DNA of 64,000 nt. It comes from Vanilla planifolia. Taxonomy: Eukaryota; Streptophyta; Magnoliopsida; Asparagales; Orchidaceae. The position numbers and the translations under genes were made by a program. The stretch spans positions 450,397-514,396 of the forward strand of contig JAIUJO010000084.1 of assembly GCA_023846275.1 (NCBI GenBank). Direction: 5' to 3'. The notes under the pieces were generated by a model that was not told the DNA's origin, did not search any database, and saw only the letters and a program-made list of their open reading frames with translations. Shown piece by piece: positions 40,519-53,180 of the stretch (its first letter is position 1; each line of letters begins with the position of its first letter).

Positions 40519-41752
40519 TATTTTTTTGTAATAATCATTTTTTTAATGAATGAAAATTGAAGCTAATAAATTATTATTGATAAAAAATAAAATTATTATA
40601 AATTTTATTTTGAATTTACCATTTTAGAAATTAATTATTAATTTTAATTTTATAATATTTCAATTCATTTTATATTCTAATAAATATGACATATGACTTC
40701 AACATGATCTATTATTGTGCAAAATAATATATATCATTTATAATAAATTAGAAATAATTTATGTTTACAAAAATATAAATACTATCTACTTAATTTTATA
40801 AATTTAGTAATGTTATAATTTAAAAAATATAAATCCTTAATTATAACATTAATATTTTATATTATCTATATTTATTATGTTTATTACATCATATAAATAT
40901 AATATATTAGAATAATTATATTATTCATCATTTAATTAACTTTTTAAATTTAGAATTATTAAAATAACATAATAATGATAGTCAAAAAAATTTAAATGTT
41001 TCTAGTATTCTATAATACAGATCAATCTCATATTTTTTATATTTTATTATTTAAAATATCATAAATAATTAACATCTTTTATTTATTAAATATTATAATT
41101 TTAATTAATAATATTTAACTTTTATTTTGTTATTTTTTTAATTATTTTCATTATCTCAAGATTTCTTATAATCTCTCATTGCCTTCTCTTTATTATTTTC
41201 ATTTTTTATTTCTCTTTTCATTCTCTAACTCATTTTTTTCATGGCCTCTTTTTTGTTCTCTATCATTCTCAATTATCTCATTGGTCTCTCTAATTCACTC
41301 AATCATCTAATCTCTCTCTCTCTCTTCTATGTTCTCTTTTTTCATTCGCTCTTCATTAAATTATCTCTCATCATTATATCACCATTTCGTTCAATATTTT
41401 TCTCTTATGAACCAATAATTTTCTTTATCTTGTAGAATAATTGTCCTCATCTCCATTATCTTTTGCATTGTATAATCAAATATGTAATATTTATGATAAA
41501 AATGTATTTTATTATTCATATTAGTTGCATATATTAATTTTTTATTTATAAGAATTATAACATAAAGGAAGAAAAACATATGTAGCAATGTCTATGCTTT
41601 CAAATGGTGTAGTTTATATAATTTTTTTTTTAATTACATATAAATAAGATAATGATATTAGAAAATATTGTTACATAGTCAAGAGATTTTTTGAAATGAT
41701 TCATTAACTTTAACATAATAATCACAACACCACTAATGTTTTTCATTTATAT

Positions 41753-41870
41753 ACATGTGCAACGACACTAACATTTTAAAATTGGACCTTATTGAAACTT
41801 CAAAGTTAAGAATTTTTGGGAGACAATACTAATTGGATGGGGGACCTCTTGAGAAGTTCATATGTCAAAC
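41753..41870 (+). pseudogene. 5S rRNA-like copy
   Basis: CATGTGCAACGACACTAACA, ATTGGACCTTATTGAAACTT, CAAAGTTAAGAATTTTTGGG, AATTGGATGGGGGACCTCTT, GAGAAGTTCATATG. The intermediate element (GGATGGGGGACC) is among the best here. A T7 run follows at 41874-41880. Confidence 0.85.
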
Positions 41871-42928
41871 CTATTTTTTTAATAGAATTTCCTTTTGCAA
41901 TGATTGTTTTTAACAACATATTAATATTAACAAAATAAAATTATTAAAAAGAGTAGTTTATTATTATTATTTTAGATAATAATTATTAACAATAAATTTA
42001 TAAAGTTATTGTTAATTTTTTATAATAATAAATATTTCAAATAACATGATATAATAAAATAAAAATTTTAATTTGAATTAATAGTGTGAAAAATGACTTG
42101 TATCAATTATAATAAATTATAATTGATGTATACTTTTAATAATATCTATATATATTATGACAAACTTTTTTAAAAATAATAATATTTTGTTATAGAGTAT
42201 TAGAAATAAAAAATAATATTTTTTTTAAAATAGTAATAACTTTTGAATAGTTTTTATTTTTATTATTATTAAATATTTTATATCATCAACTTATTATATT
42301 TAAAAAATATATAATAATTTTAATTACTAAGAATTAAATTTTTTTAATTATTTCTCCAACTTTTTTCTCATTATAAAATTATCTCTAACTTATTCTCACT
42401 TTTTTCTCTCACTTATTGTCATTCTCTTGTTTTTCTCCTCATTCATTATTTCCTAAAATTATTTGTGGGCTCTTTCTATCTCAATAATCCTTCAATACTT
42501 TCAAATTTTTCTCTTTCACTTATTTGCTTATTTTAATTATCTATCCTATCTTCTCTCTTTTCTTTTCTCATATATTAAATCCTCTCTTTATTATTATTTT
42601 CCCCTCAATTTTATTCTTTTCTTTCAATGAAATTGTCTCTCTCTTATAGAATGATTATCTGCAGCTTTAGTATTACTTTTAAGCCCATCAATTAATAATA
42701 TTTTAGGGATCTCTCTTGTTTTATGATTTAATGTATAATATTAATGATAAATAAATATCATAAGTATTTATAATTATTACGTAATTTACGTTTTTATTTA
42801 ACAAAATAATAATATATTAAAATAAAATCTTATTAGAAGTGTATATGCTTGATAATTTAGGAAATTTTAAAAATTGTTCATTATCTTCAGGTCAACCATC
42901 AAAAAATTATGATTTTTGATATTTCTAT

Positions 42929-43046
42929 GCATGTGCGACAAGACCAACATTATAACACTTGAGCTAATTTGAACTCAAAAATTAACCATGCTATGGTGAA
43001 AGAAGTATTGTGATTTCTACCCTCTTAAGAAGTCTTTGCATTGCAC
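42929..43046 (+). pseudogene. 5S rRNA-like copy, degenerate
   Basis: GCATGTGCGACAAGACCAAC, CACTTGAGCTAATTTGAACT, AAAAATTAACCATGCTATGG, TGAAAGAAGTATTGTGATTT, CTACCCTCTTAAGAAGTCTT, then TTGCAC. Full length with a scrambled intermediate element. Confidence 0.82.
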
Positions 43047-43434
43047 TTATTTTTGCGTAACGTTTATTTCTCTAATTAATGATAACTTATTTTAATGAAA
43101 TATTCATATTAAAATAATAAATAATTATAAACATTAGTTTATAATTAGCATTTTATAGTAAATTGTTATTATACTAGAACAAATTTATTTTTATAATAGG
43201 GTATATATATTGTGAATGAAAGTTTTTCCCTTTATCTTAATGTCTCTCACATTCATTCAATTCTTTGTCTCCCCTATTATTATTCTTTTATTTGTCTCTT
43301 TCTTCACTAACTCGATTATTTTTTCGTGGAGTCTCTCTCTCCCTATACTCCTTTATGTTTGGTTTTCTTACTCTTTCATTTATTTAACTATTCTCTTTCT
43401 CTTCTATATTCTCTATTCTCTCTCACTCTTTTCT

Positions 43435-43520
43435 ATCTCATTAGAAGTCCAAAGTTAAGCATTTTGAGCATGAGTACTACTGGAATGGGTGGGCTCTATA
43501 AAAGACCATGTGTTACACTT
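43435..43520 (+). pseudogene. 5S rRNA-like copy, 5' truncated, fused to a pyrimidine tract
   Basis: The pyrimidine tract runs directly into TCTCATTAGAAGTCCAAAGT and TAAGCATTTTGAGCATGAGT, then ACTACTGGAATGGGTGGGCT. The junction falls inside the GGATCTCATTAGAA block. The missing part is the 5' third of 5S plus the whole upstream flank. The remainder (about 85 nt) is fairly well kept. The frame running across the fusion is chance. Confidence 0.82.
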
Positions 43521-45524
43521 ATTTTTTTCATAATATTTCATTTTCTAATAAGGATAATTAATTTTACAAACATGTTAATGATAAAAAATTAAATTATTAT
43601 AAATAATAATTAATAATAAGCATTTTAGTAATTAGTTATTAATTAAAATTTTATAATATTATTATCAATTTAATAAGATAATCAATATAACACATCAAAA
43701 AATTTAATATAATAATAAATTAAATAAATTTTAATATTAAGCCAAATAACATATATCAATTGTAATAAACTATAATTAATTTAGTTTTATAATATTATTT
43801 GCATACTATGTAAAGACTTTTTTAAATGTAATAATATTATAATATAGAATATTTGAAATATAAAATAAAGTTATTAATGTTATACGTTATTTAGATTTAT
43901 TATTTATATTACATCATATAAAGATATTATTTTAGAACAACTATATAATTTATAATTTAATTTAAATATGAATAAAGTAATATTAAATTTATAATTAAAA
44001 ATGTTTTAAATTATTAAAAAATTTTAAAATTTTTAATATTTTATTATTATTAAGTAATATATACAATTAACTTATTATATTTAATAAATATGATATTTTT
44101 AATTATTAAGGTTTAACTTTAGTTTATCTTTCTGACTTTTTTCGATTTATTAAAATGTCTCACTTCCTTTTGCTTCTTCCTCTCTCCTATTATGATTCTC
44201 TTATTTATCTTGTCACTCTTTCTGTTCTTATATTCATGATTACATATTTCTCTCTTCTCTATTCTTCTTTATATTCTAACTCTTCTTTATCATTCTTTAT
44301 ATTCTTATTTTTCTCTCTTTCTTTTATTAATCTATTCTCTTTATCTCTCTTATGTTCTCTCTAATCTCTTCTATTTTATTAAATAATTCCAAATTTATCT
44401 CTACTACCATTTTCATCTCTATTTTACTTTTATTAATCCCTAATTTTCTCTCTATTACAAGCTATATATTTATATCTATTATCTCCTTTTTAGCCCATCA
44501 AATAATAATATTTAATAAATCTCTCATGTTATATAGATTATCTTTATTTTGTAAATATAGTAATATTTTGTTATAAAATATTAAAAAGTTAAAATTATAT
44601 TACTCTTATAATTATTTTTTACATTTATTATCTATATTACATCATTTAAAGATAATATTTTAAAATAATTATATCATTGATTATTTAATTATTTCTTTAT
44701 TTTAAGTATAGATTAAAAAATTAATACTAATATTAAAATTAATTTTACAATATTTTTAATATCCTAAAATAATAATAAACCATAAATATGCTCTATATTT
44801 TATTATAATTTAATGTCATTTATAATAAAGTGTTTATATTATCATATCAAATATGTTTTAACTTTTATTTCACTATTTCTCTAATTCTTTTCTCTTTATC
44901 TCAATATCTCTTATGTTCTCACACAACATTCTCTATCTTTCTAATTTTTTGTTGGCCTCTCTGTCTTTTTTAACATGCTCTACTTTCTTATTTCTTTCAC
45001 TCTCTCATTTATTTATTCTCTCTATCTCCTTTTCAATCTCTCATTTATTTTTTATTTTCATTAAATCAACTCATAGCTCTCTATATTATTATTTTTCTCC
45101 TTATATTTATCTTATTAATTAGTTACTTTCTCTTTCCTATAAAATGATTATCTACATCTCCCTTATCTCTTTTTTAACCAATCAATTAAATATATTTAAA
45201 AATTTTATCATATTACTTAATTTAATATATAATATTTTTTATTAATACATATCTTATCATTTATATTTTTTCCATAAGGTTTTTTTAAATTTATAAGGAC
45301 GATTGCATAAAGGTTGAAAATGTTGTGTATTAATGCCAATGTAATTAAAAACAATACCTTATTAATTTTTTATAAAATAAATATTAATATTGCAATATAT
45401 TATGACACATATAATAAGCATAATGTTTTTTAAAAGTGTATATTGTTAATAATTTTGAAAAGTTTAGAAATTGTTCTTTATCTCAAGAGAGTAATCGCTA
45501 AACAATGATATTTTTATTTTATAT

Positions 45525-45642
45525 TCTGTGTGACCACACTAACTTTATAACACTAGATCTCATTAGAATTCCAAAGTTAAACATGCCTGGGCTCCAGTGG
45601 TATTAGGAAGGGTGACCTCTAGAGATGTTCTTATACTACAAA
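45525..45642 (+). pseudogene. 5S rRNA-like copy, well preserved
   Basis: CACTAGATCTCATTAGAATT, CCAAAGTTAAACATGCCTGG, GCTCCAGTGGTATTAGGAAG, GGTGACCTCTAGAGATGTTC. The first two thirds and the intermediate element (GGAAGGGTGACC) are close to consensus. The stem-forming 3' end is damaged. A T5 run follows. Confidence 0.87.
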
Positions 45643-46019
45643 TACTTTTTGTATTCTTTCTTCTAATAGATGATAATTTATTTTAATAAAATGTTAATGA
45701 TTAAAAAATTAAACTATTATAAATGATGGTTTATAATTATCGTTATAGTAATTAATTTTGAATAGTAAATTTATAACTTTATTATTAATGTCGTATAATA
45801 ATAAATATGGCACATCATATGATATAATAAAATAATAAATTTTACATTTGTTAATATTAAGTAAAATAGCTTATATACATTATAATAAATTTAAATTAAT
45901 TTGTATTCATAATAGTACTCATATGTCATGTATAAAATATTTTAGGAATATTAATATTATGTTATAGAAAATTAGAAAACAAAATTAATACAGTTAATAC
46001 TAAGTATAATTTATATTTA

Positions 46020-46475
46020 TTAACTTAACATATAATTTGGAAAAAAAATACAAAAAAGTTATTTAACCAAGAAAAGAACAACTCAAAAAAAGAATTATGT
46101 TACTAAAATCAATGAATAGTTCAAGTAGGATTTGAAAAAAATGACCAAATTAAGAGATTATAAAATTGAAAATTAAGAGATTATAAAATTATAAAATTAA
46201 GACAAATAATTTATATAAAGGGAGAGCACCTTAAAATCAATAAACTAATATTTTATTTTATAATAAAATAAAATAATATCAAAGTTGAAAAAGCATGTCT
46301 TTAATTTTGAAGTTTGTTGAACACTCCAACGTGGTTTGGAGAGCACTAATTCACCATGCTTAATGTGCATAGTTGTTCTTTATATGTAATCTTGTTTCTT
46401 ACTCAATAAGCCCATCAGAATTAAATTTTTTATGTTAAAACCTTGACTCATGAAACATAAGGGTGACGCAACACA
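46020..46475 (+). repeat. Second copy of the insertion's right end
   Basis: This block is homologous and collinear to 38418-38890 but lacks the other 1.7 kb of that insertion. On its right it ends at the same place in the repeat unit (AACACATGTTT leading into the 5S upstream flank). On its left it replaces the pyrimidine tract and most of the spacer of a unit, starting at about 46020. It also contains a local AGAGATTATAAAATT duplication near 46155-46190. No coding frame is visible. Confidence 0.8.
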
Positions 46476-46560
46476 TGTTTCAAAATTAAGAAAAAGTTTA
46501 TAAATTGTCCATTATCTTCAAGATAATAATCACACTGCTAAGACTTTGTATCCTTCGTAT

Positions 46561-46679
46561 GCATTTGTGACCACAGCAACATTATAGCATTGTCTCTCAT
46601 TAAAAATCAAAAGTTAAGCATGCTTGGGTAAGAGTAGTACTTGGATGCATGACCTCTTTAGAAGTCTTTATGTTGCCCA
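46561..46679 (+). pseudogene. 5S rRNA-like copy, one of the best preserved
   Basis: Read in order: CCACAGCAACATTATAGCAT, TCTCATTAAAAATCAAAAGT, TAAGCATGCTTGGGTAAGAG, TAGTACTTGGATGCATGACC, TCTTTAGAAGTCTTTATGTT, GCCCAT. The A-box region AAGTTAAGCATGCTTGGG is at 46611-46628 and the intermediate element GGATGCATGACC at 46643-46654. A T6 run at 46682-46687 is in terminator position. Relative to plant 5S consensus the changes are mostly C to T and G to A. It might retain some TFIIIA/TFIIIC binding, but the sequence is too altered to call a functional 5S gene. Confidence 0.9.
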
Positions 46680-47930
46680 TATTTTTTAAAAGCATTTATT
46701 TTTCCAAGCAATGATAATTTATTTTTAAAACATATTTGTATTAAAATTTTAAATTATTATAAATCATAATTTATAATTATCTTTTGGGTAATTAATTATT
46801 AATAATAAATTTATAACACTATTATACATTTAAAATAATAATTAATATGACACATCATGTGATAAATAAAAAGTAAATTTAATATAGTTTAATGTTTAGT
46901 AAATTGACTTATATAAATTGTAATAAATTAAAGTTAATTCATGTTTATAATAGTAAATATATGTGATCTATAAAAGCTTTTAAATAAGAGAATATTATAT
47001 TATATATTATTAAAAATGTAAAATTATATCATTAATGTAAAGGATAATATATTAGAATAATAATATTATTTAAAATGAATTAAATTTTGTTATTTAATGT
47101 GTGAATAAAATATATTAATTTAATAACAATAAAATTCTTTAAATTTTACAATATTTTAAAATAATAATAAACATTAAATGTTTTCATATTTTTATTATTA
47201 AATATCATATATGAATGACTTATAATTTTTCATAAATATTATAAACTTAATTGTTATGATTTAAATTTTATTGAATTATTTCATTAAATAATTTTACTTT
47301 ATCTTAATGTCTCTCACCATTTTTCTTTCTGATGATCATTTTTATATTTTTCTCTTCATTGCATAATTTCTTATATTCTTTTTGGCTTCTCTCCCACTCT
47401 CTATGGTTCTTTGCATTACCATTTCTCTCTCTTTCACATATTATTCTCCCAATCTCCTCTATCTTCTCTCTTTTATTTTCCTCTTTACTAAATCATCTCT
47501 TATGTATCTTTGTATTGTTTTTCTCTCCTTTTTTATCTTATTAATCAATTATTTCCTTTCTCTTTAGTATTATAGTTATCCCTATCTCTAATATCTCTTT
47601 TTCAACCTATTAATTAATAATATTTAAGTAATCTCACACATTGTAGAGTTTAATATGTATTATTTATGATAAATAAATTATTATTTATATTTATCATGTA
47701 ATTTAAGTTTTTATTTATAGGAATGATAAAATAATGAAAGAAAATCTTATGCATTATGTTTACTTTATCAAAACTAATAGTTTATCTAATGTTTTTATTA
47801 AGTTTATACATATATGTTAAGAATAATTTTTTTAAAAGTGCACATGCTTAATAATTTCGAAAATTTTAGAAAATAGTTAATTTAATTGAAGGTAAAATTC
47901 ACAAAAAAATGATTTTATTTATTTATATAT

Positions 47931-48045
47931 TCATGCAACAACACCAACATTATGGCACTAGATTTTATTAGAATTCCAAAGTTATGCATTCCACAAAGAA
48001 AATTGGATTGGGATGGGTTGCCTCTTCGTTGTTTTTGTGTCACAC
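47931..48045 (+). pseudogene. 5S rRNA-like copy, degenerate
   Basis: CATGCAACAACACCAACATT, GGCACTAGATTTTATTAGAA, TTCCAAAGTTATGCATTCCA, GGATTGGGATGGGTTGCCTC, then GTGTCACAC. The intermediate element reads GGATGGGTTGCC. The region around GAGAGTAG is altered. Confidence 0.84.
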
Positions 48046-49859
48046 ATATTTTTACATAATAATCCTTTTTCTAATGAAGGATAGTTGATTTTAATAAAAT
48101 GTTAATGTTGAAAAAAAATTATTATGAATTTTACTTTATAATTACATTTTAGTAATTAATGTTTTATAATTAGTTTATAATATTATTATCTTTTTCATAT
48201 ACAAATAAAAATTTCATATGATGTGATAAAATAAAATAATCACATGAATATAGTTTAATATTATTTAAAATAACTTTAATATTATTTTTATTTTCATTTC
48301 TTATTTATCTCTTTATTCCCTAACTCTCTATATATTCTTATAGAACTCTCTCTACTTTATCCATTTCTATTTTCTTTTTTCACTCTCTAAATCACTTATT
48401 TATCTATTCTCTTTCTTTTATATTCTCTTTTTTATTTTTCCTTCATTAAATTATCTCTCACCTCTCTCTATTACTATTTTGTTTTTTATTTTTATCTTAT
48501 ATATCCATCACTTTCTCTCTCCCTTGCATAATAGTCATGTACATCGCCATTATCTCATTTTATGCAAAATATTTAAAAATATTTGACAAGTCTCTCTTGT
48601 TGAATTATCAAATGTATAATAATTAAGATAAATATATACTTTATTATCTATATTTGTTACATATACTAATTTTTATTTATAACTATTACAAAATAATGGA
48701 AGAAAACTTATATATTAATATCTATGTTTTCAAAAATAATTGTTTATGTAATTTTTTTATTAATTTTATATAAATAAAATACAAATACTATAATATTTTG
48801 TGACATATAATATGCTTAATTTTTTTGAAATTTGCATATGATTGATATTTTAGAATGTTTATAAATTATTCATTATTTTTAAGACTATAATCACATAATG
48901 ACTATTTTTTAGCATGCAAATTACATCATATAAAGACGATATGTTAGAATAATTATATTACTTATTATTTAATTAATTTTTTATAAATTGAAATATGAAT
49001 ATAATAATATAAAATTAGTTGTCAAAGAATTCTTTAAATATTTGTAAACTCTTAAATAAAAGAAATCCATAAATATTTTAATTTTTATTATTATGACATA
49101 TTATATAGATTTTATTTATTATATTTAATAAATATTATAATTTGAATTCTTAATTTTTTAATTTTATTTAATTATAACACATTTTTTCTCTTTATAAAGT
49201 GTCTCATTTTTTCTCACTTCCTTTTTCCCTATTATCATTATGTTATTTTCCTTTCATTCTTTATCATGTATAAATTTTGTAGTCTATCTCTCTCTTTTAT
49301 CCTTATCTACTTTCAAATTTTTATATCTTTGATTTATTTACTTATTTACTCTATCTTCTTTATATTCTCTCTTTTCCATTTTTATTCACTAAATAATCTC
49401 TCACCACTTTATTACGATTTTCTTTATTCTTTTACTCTTTTCAATCCATGAGTCTCTTCCTCTCTTACATAATTTTTTCTCCATCTCCATTTCTTAATTT
49501 AGCGCATCAACTAATAATATTTAAAACATCTCTCATGTTGTAAAGTTTAGTATATTATATTATGATACAAATATATTTTATTATTTATATTTGTTACATA
49601 ATTTAAGTTTTTAGTTATAAGAATGTTAACATAATAAAAGAGAATCTTGTGTATTACAATATATCTTATTAAAAATAATTATTTATAAAAATTTTAATTC
49701 ATTTTAGATTAATAATATAGTAATAATAACATATATCATGATATATAATAAGAACAATTTCTTTAAAAATTGATATGCTTGAAAATTTAGAAACATTTTA
49801 AAATTACTTGTTATTTTAAGGAATATAATCACTTAATCATGATTTTTTGTTGTTTGTAT

Positions 49860-49978
49860 GCATGTGCAACCACACAAACATTATAGCACTGGTTTTTATT
49901 ACAATTCAAATGTTATGCATGATTCGCTAAGAGTAGTATTGACATTACTGGCCACTTTAGAAGTGCTTATGTTACACC
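49860..49978 (+). pseudogene. 5S rRNA-like copy
   Basis: GCATGTGCAACCACACAAAC, TAGCACTGGTTTTTATTACA, ATTCAAATGTTATGCATGAT, AAGAGTAGTATTGACATTAC, TGGCCACTTTAGAAGTGCTT, ATGTTACACC. Full length. Confidence 0.85.
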
Positions 49979-50753
49979 TAATTTTTCATAAAATTTATTT
50001 TCTAATGAAGGACAATCTATTCTATTAACAAATCAATGTTATAAAATAAAACTATTATAATTGTTATTTAATAATTACTAGATTAACTAATTATTTATTA
50101 ATAATAAATTTATATAATTATTATTAATATTATATAATAATAAATATGGCACATCATATGATGTAATGAAATAATAACTTCAATATTTTTTGAAATTGAG
50201 AAAAATGACTTAAATATATTATAATAAATTATAATTTTTTTATAATGTGCATATATTTTTAATAAAATGTTTAAATATAGTAATATTCTTATAAAAAATA
50301 TTAGAAAACTAAATTTATATCAATAATATTTAACACTATTTAATATATTACCTAAATTACATTATATAAGGATAATATATTAAAATAATTATATTATTTA
50401 CTATTTAACCAACTTTTTAAAGTTAAAAAAATAAAAATAATATTAATTGCCTTATTACTCTTTAAATAATTATAATATTCTAAAAAATATTAAACCTCAA
50501 GAATTTTTTATATTTTATCATTATAAAATATTATATATGATAATTTATTTTATTTAATAAATATTATAATTATAATTATTATGATCTAACAATTCTTTAT
50601 ATAAAACACTTATGTTTTCTCTTTATTTCAATATTTGTCAAATTAAAAACAAGGGTGACCTAAAACATTTTTTTGATAATTTAGGAAATTTTAGAAATGA
50701 TTTAATATCTTCATTACAATTGCAACACAACTATCATTCTTTATCTTTTATAT

Positions 50754-50869
50754 GCATGTGCAACCATACAAGCATTATAGCACTGAATCTCATTAGAATT
50801 CAAAAGTTAAGCATGCTTGGGTGACAATAGTGTTAGGGTACATGACCTATTAAGAAATCCTTATGTTAT
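50754..50869 (+). pseudogene. 5S rRNA-like copy with near-consensus A-box
   Basis: CATTATAGCACTGAATCTCA, TTAGAATTCAAAAGTTAAGC, ATGCTTGGGTGACAATAGTG, TTAGGGTACATGACCTATTA. AAGTTAAGCATGCTTGGG at 50804-50821 differs from the plant consensus only at the methylatable CpG. The copy stops without the usual GTTGCAC, then the array jumps, with a shortened spacer, to the next copy at 51039. Confidence 0.88.
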
Positions 50870-51038
50870 TTAATTAATTTTAAATAAAAAATAATAAATT
50901 ATAATATAGTATGACAAACATAGTAAGCGTAATTTGTTTTTAAAAGGTGAATAATCTTTGATAATTTAGAAAAATTTAGAAATTATTCATTATCTTTAAA
51001 ACAATAATGATGTAACTACATTTTTTATCTTTTTGTAT

Positions 51039-51160
51039 GCCAATGCAAACACACTAGCTTTATATCATTTTTGGATGTTACTAGAATTCAAAAGTTAAAT
51101 GTACTTGGGTGAGACTTGTATTAGGATGGTGACCTCTTGAAAAGTCCTTATTTTTTTGCT
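51039..51160 (+). pseudogene. 5S rRNA-like copy, closely spaced partner
   Basis: GCCAATGCAAACACACTAGC, TTGGATGTTACTAGAATTCA, AAAGTTAAATGTACTTGGGT, GAGACTTGTATTAGGATGGT, GACCTCTTGAAAAGTCCTTA. Full length. It begins only about 285 bp after the start of the previous copy, against the usual ~1.35 kb. Confidence 0.86.
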
Positions 51161-53062
51161 ATTTTTTCAACACATTCTAGTTTTCAAAGAATGGCAATTG
51201 TTTTTAATAAGATGCTAAAATTAAAAATAAGATTATTTTAAATATTAGTTTTAATTACTATTTTTAGTTATTAAATATTTCAAATAAAGTTATAACATTA
51301 TTTTTAATTTCTTATAGTAATAAATATGATATATTATATGATATAATAAAATAATTACTTCAACATAATTTATTATTGAGTGAAATAAAATATATCAGTG
51401 GCATTAAATATGAATTGATCTATGTTTATAATAATATCTATACATTGACCATGGAATTTTCTAAATATAGCATTATTTTGATACAAAATATTTGAAATAA
51501 AGATTATATCATTAATGTTGAATAATATTTAAATTTTTAATTTGTATTTTGTCATATAAAGATTATATCTTACAATTGTTATATTATTTATTAATTAATT
51601 AGCTTTTTAGTTTTAACTATGAATAAAAAATATAATTTTAACCATAAAAATATTCTTTAAATATTTTAAATATTATTAAATAGCAAAAAATCTGAACTAT
51701 TTTTTTAATTGTAAATATTATTTATAATCAACATCTTATGTTTAATAAATGTTGTAAATTAATTACTTGATATAACTTTTATTTAATTATTTCAAAATTT
51801 TCTTTTTCTTAACATTAATGTCTCTCACATTCTTTCACTTTCTTCTCTCTCTTATAATCTTTCTTTTATTTATCTTTTTATTCTCTATCTCATATATTTG
51901 ATTGTTTCCAAAATATTTGGCCTCTCTCTATTATCATTCTATACTCTTAGATTTTTCTTACTTCTACTTATTCACTCTCTCTATCTCTTCTATGATCTTT
52001 CTTTTCTTTTTCTCTTAAATAAGTTATCTGTCATTTCTCTCTATTAATATTTTTTTCTTATAAATCAAAAATGTTTTTTATCTTATAGATTAGTTATCTA
52101 CATCTCTATAATCTCATTTTCAACCAATCAATTAGTAATATTTAAGAAATCTCTCATGTTTCATAGTTTAATGTGTAATACTCATGATAAGTATGTCTTA
52201 TTATTTAAATCTTTTGCCATACTTTCATTTTTTATTTACAAGATTAATAACATAATAAAATAAAATCATTTTTTATGTCTATGTTATCAAATATAATAAT
52301 TCATATAATTTATTATTAATTTCATATAAATAAAATTTTAATATTAAATTATATTATAATGCATATGATAAATTTTATTTAAATGTTAATATGCATGAAG
52401 AAATAGAAAATTATAGAAATGGTTCCTTCTCTTATTATATTTTTTATCTCTCCATTCTCCATCTTCTTATTTTATCTTGGCATCTCTCCTTTGTCTATGC
52501 TTCTCTACTTTTTATTTCAAACTCCCTTTCACTTTATATTTCTTTCTCTCTATCTCCACTATATTCTCTCTTTTAATTTTCTCATTATTAAATCATCTCT
52601 CATCTGTCTTTATTAATCTTTTCTCTTTCTCTTATTTTACTCTAATAAATCAATGACTTCCTCTCTCTCTCTTGTAGAATAGTTGGCTTGATTTCTATTA
52701 TCTCTTTGTTAGCTAATTAATTAACAATATTTAAAAAATCTCTTATGTTGCATAAGTCTAAAAAATAATGTTTATAACAAATACATATTTTATCATTTAT
52801 ATTTATTATGTAATTTAAGTTTTTAATTATAAGAATAACAACATTATGAAAGAATTTTTTTTACTTTGTAAATTATTAAATTAAATAGTTTATATAATTT
52901 TTTTGTTAAATTTTACATAAATAGAAAATAGACATTAGAATATGTTATGACTTAAATAATAAACATATTTTTTGAAAGTGCAAACGTTTGATAATTTAGA
53001 ATTTTTAAGAAATGGTTCTTTATTTTTAAGAAAATAATCACATAACTACTATTTTTTTAGAT

Positions 53063-53180
53063 GCATGTGTGACCACAATAGAGTTATAACACTACATCAC
53101 ATTAGAATTCCAAAGATAATCATCTTTGGGTGAGAAGAGCATTGCAATGGTTGACCTCATCTAAGGTCCCATGTCGCACC
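53063..53180 (+). pseudogene. 5S rRNA-like copy
   Basis: GCATGTGTGACCACAATAGA, CACTACATCACATTAGAATT, CCAAAGATAATCATCTTTGG, GTGAGAAGAGCATTGCAATG, GTTGACCTCATCTAAGGTCC, CATGTCGCACC. Full length and one of the few with a CpG in the 3' GTCGCAC. Confidence 0.86.

Larger units (their letters stand above)
38891..46019 (+). repeat. Tandem 5S-derived array, plus orientation, second block
   Basis: The array resumes at the same unit position where it was broken by the insertion on its left (the CATATG...TTGATAATTT stretch upstream of a 5S copy). Pyrimidine tracts lie near 39735-40080, 41110-41440, 42340-42680, 43225-43440, 44110-44470 and 44870-45180. 5S-like copies begin near 38974, 40401, 41753, 42929, 43435 (5'-truncated) and 45525. 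The unit between about 43520 and 45525 holds two pyrimidine tracts and no 5S between them, so one 5S segment was lost near 44540. The block ends where the second copy of the insertion-derived sequence begins. Confidence 0.86.

Noticed and set aside
46561..46679. Annotation as functional 5S rRNA genes
   Set aside because: Every copy has many substitutions, including in the terminal stem and control elements. None approaches the conservation expected of an expressed 5S gene, so they are listed as pseudogenes.
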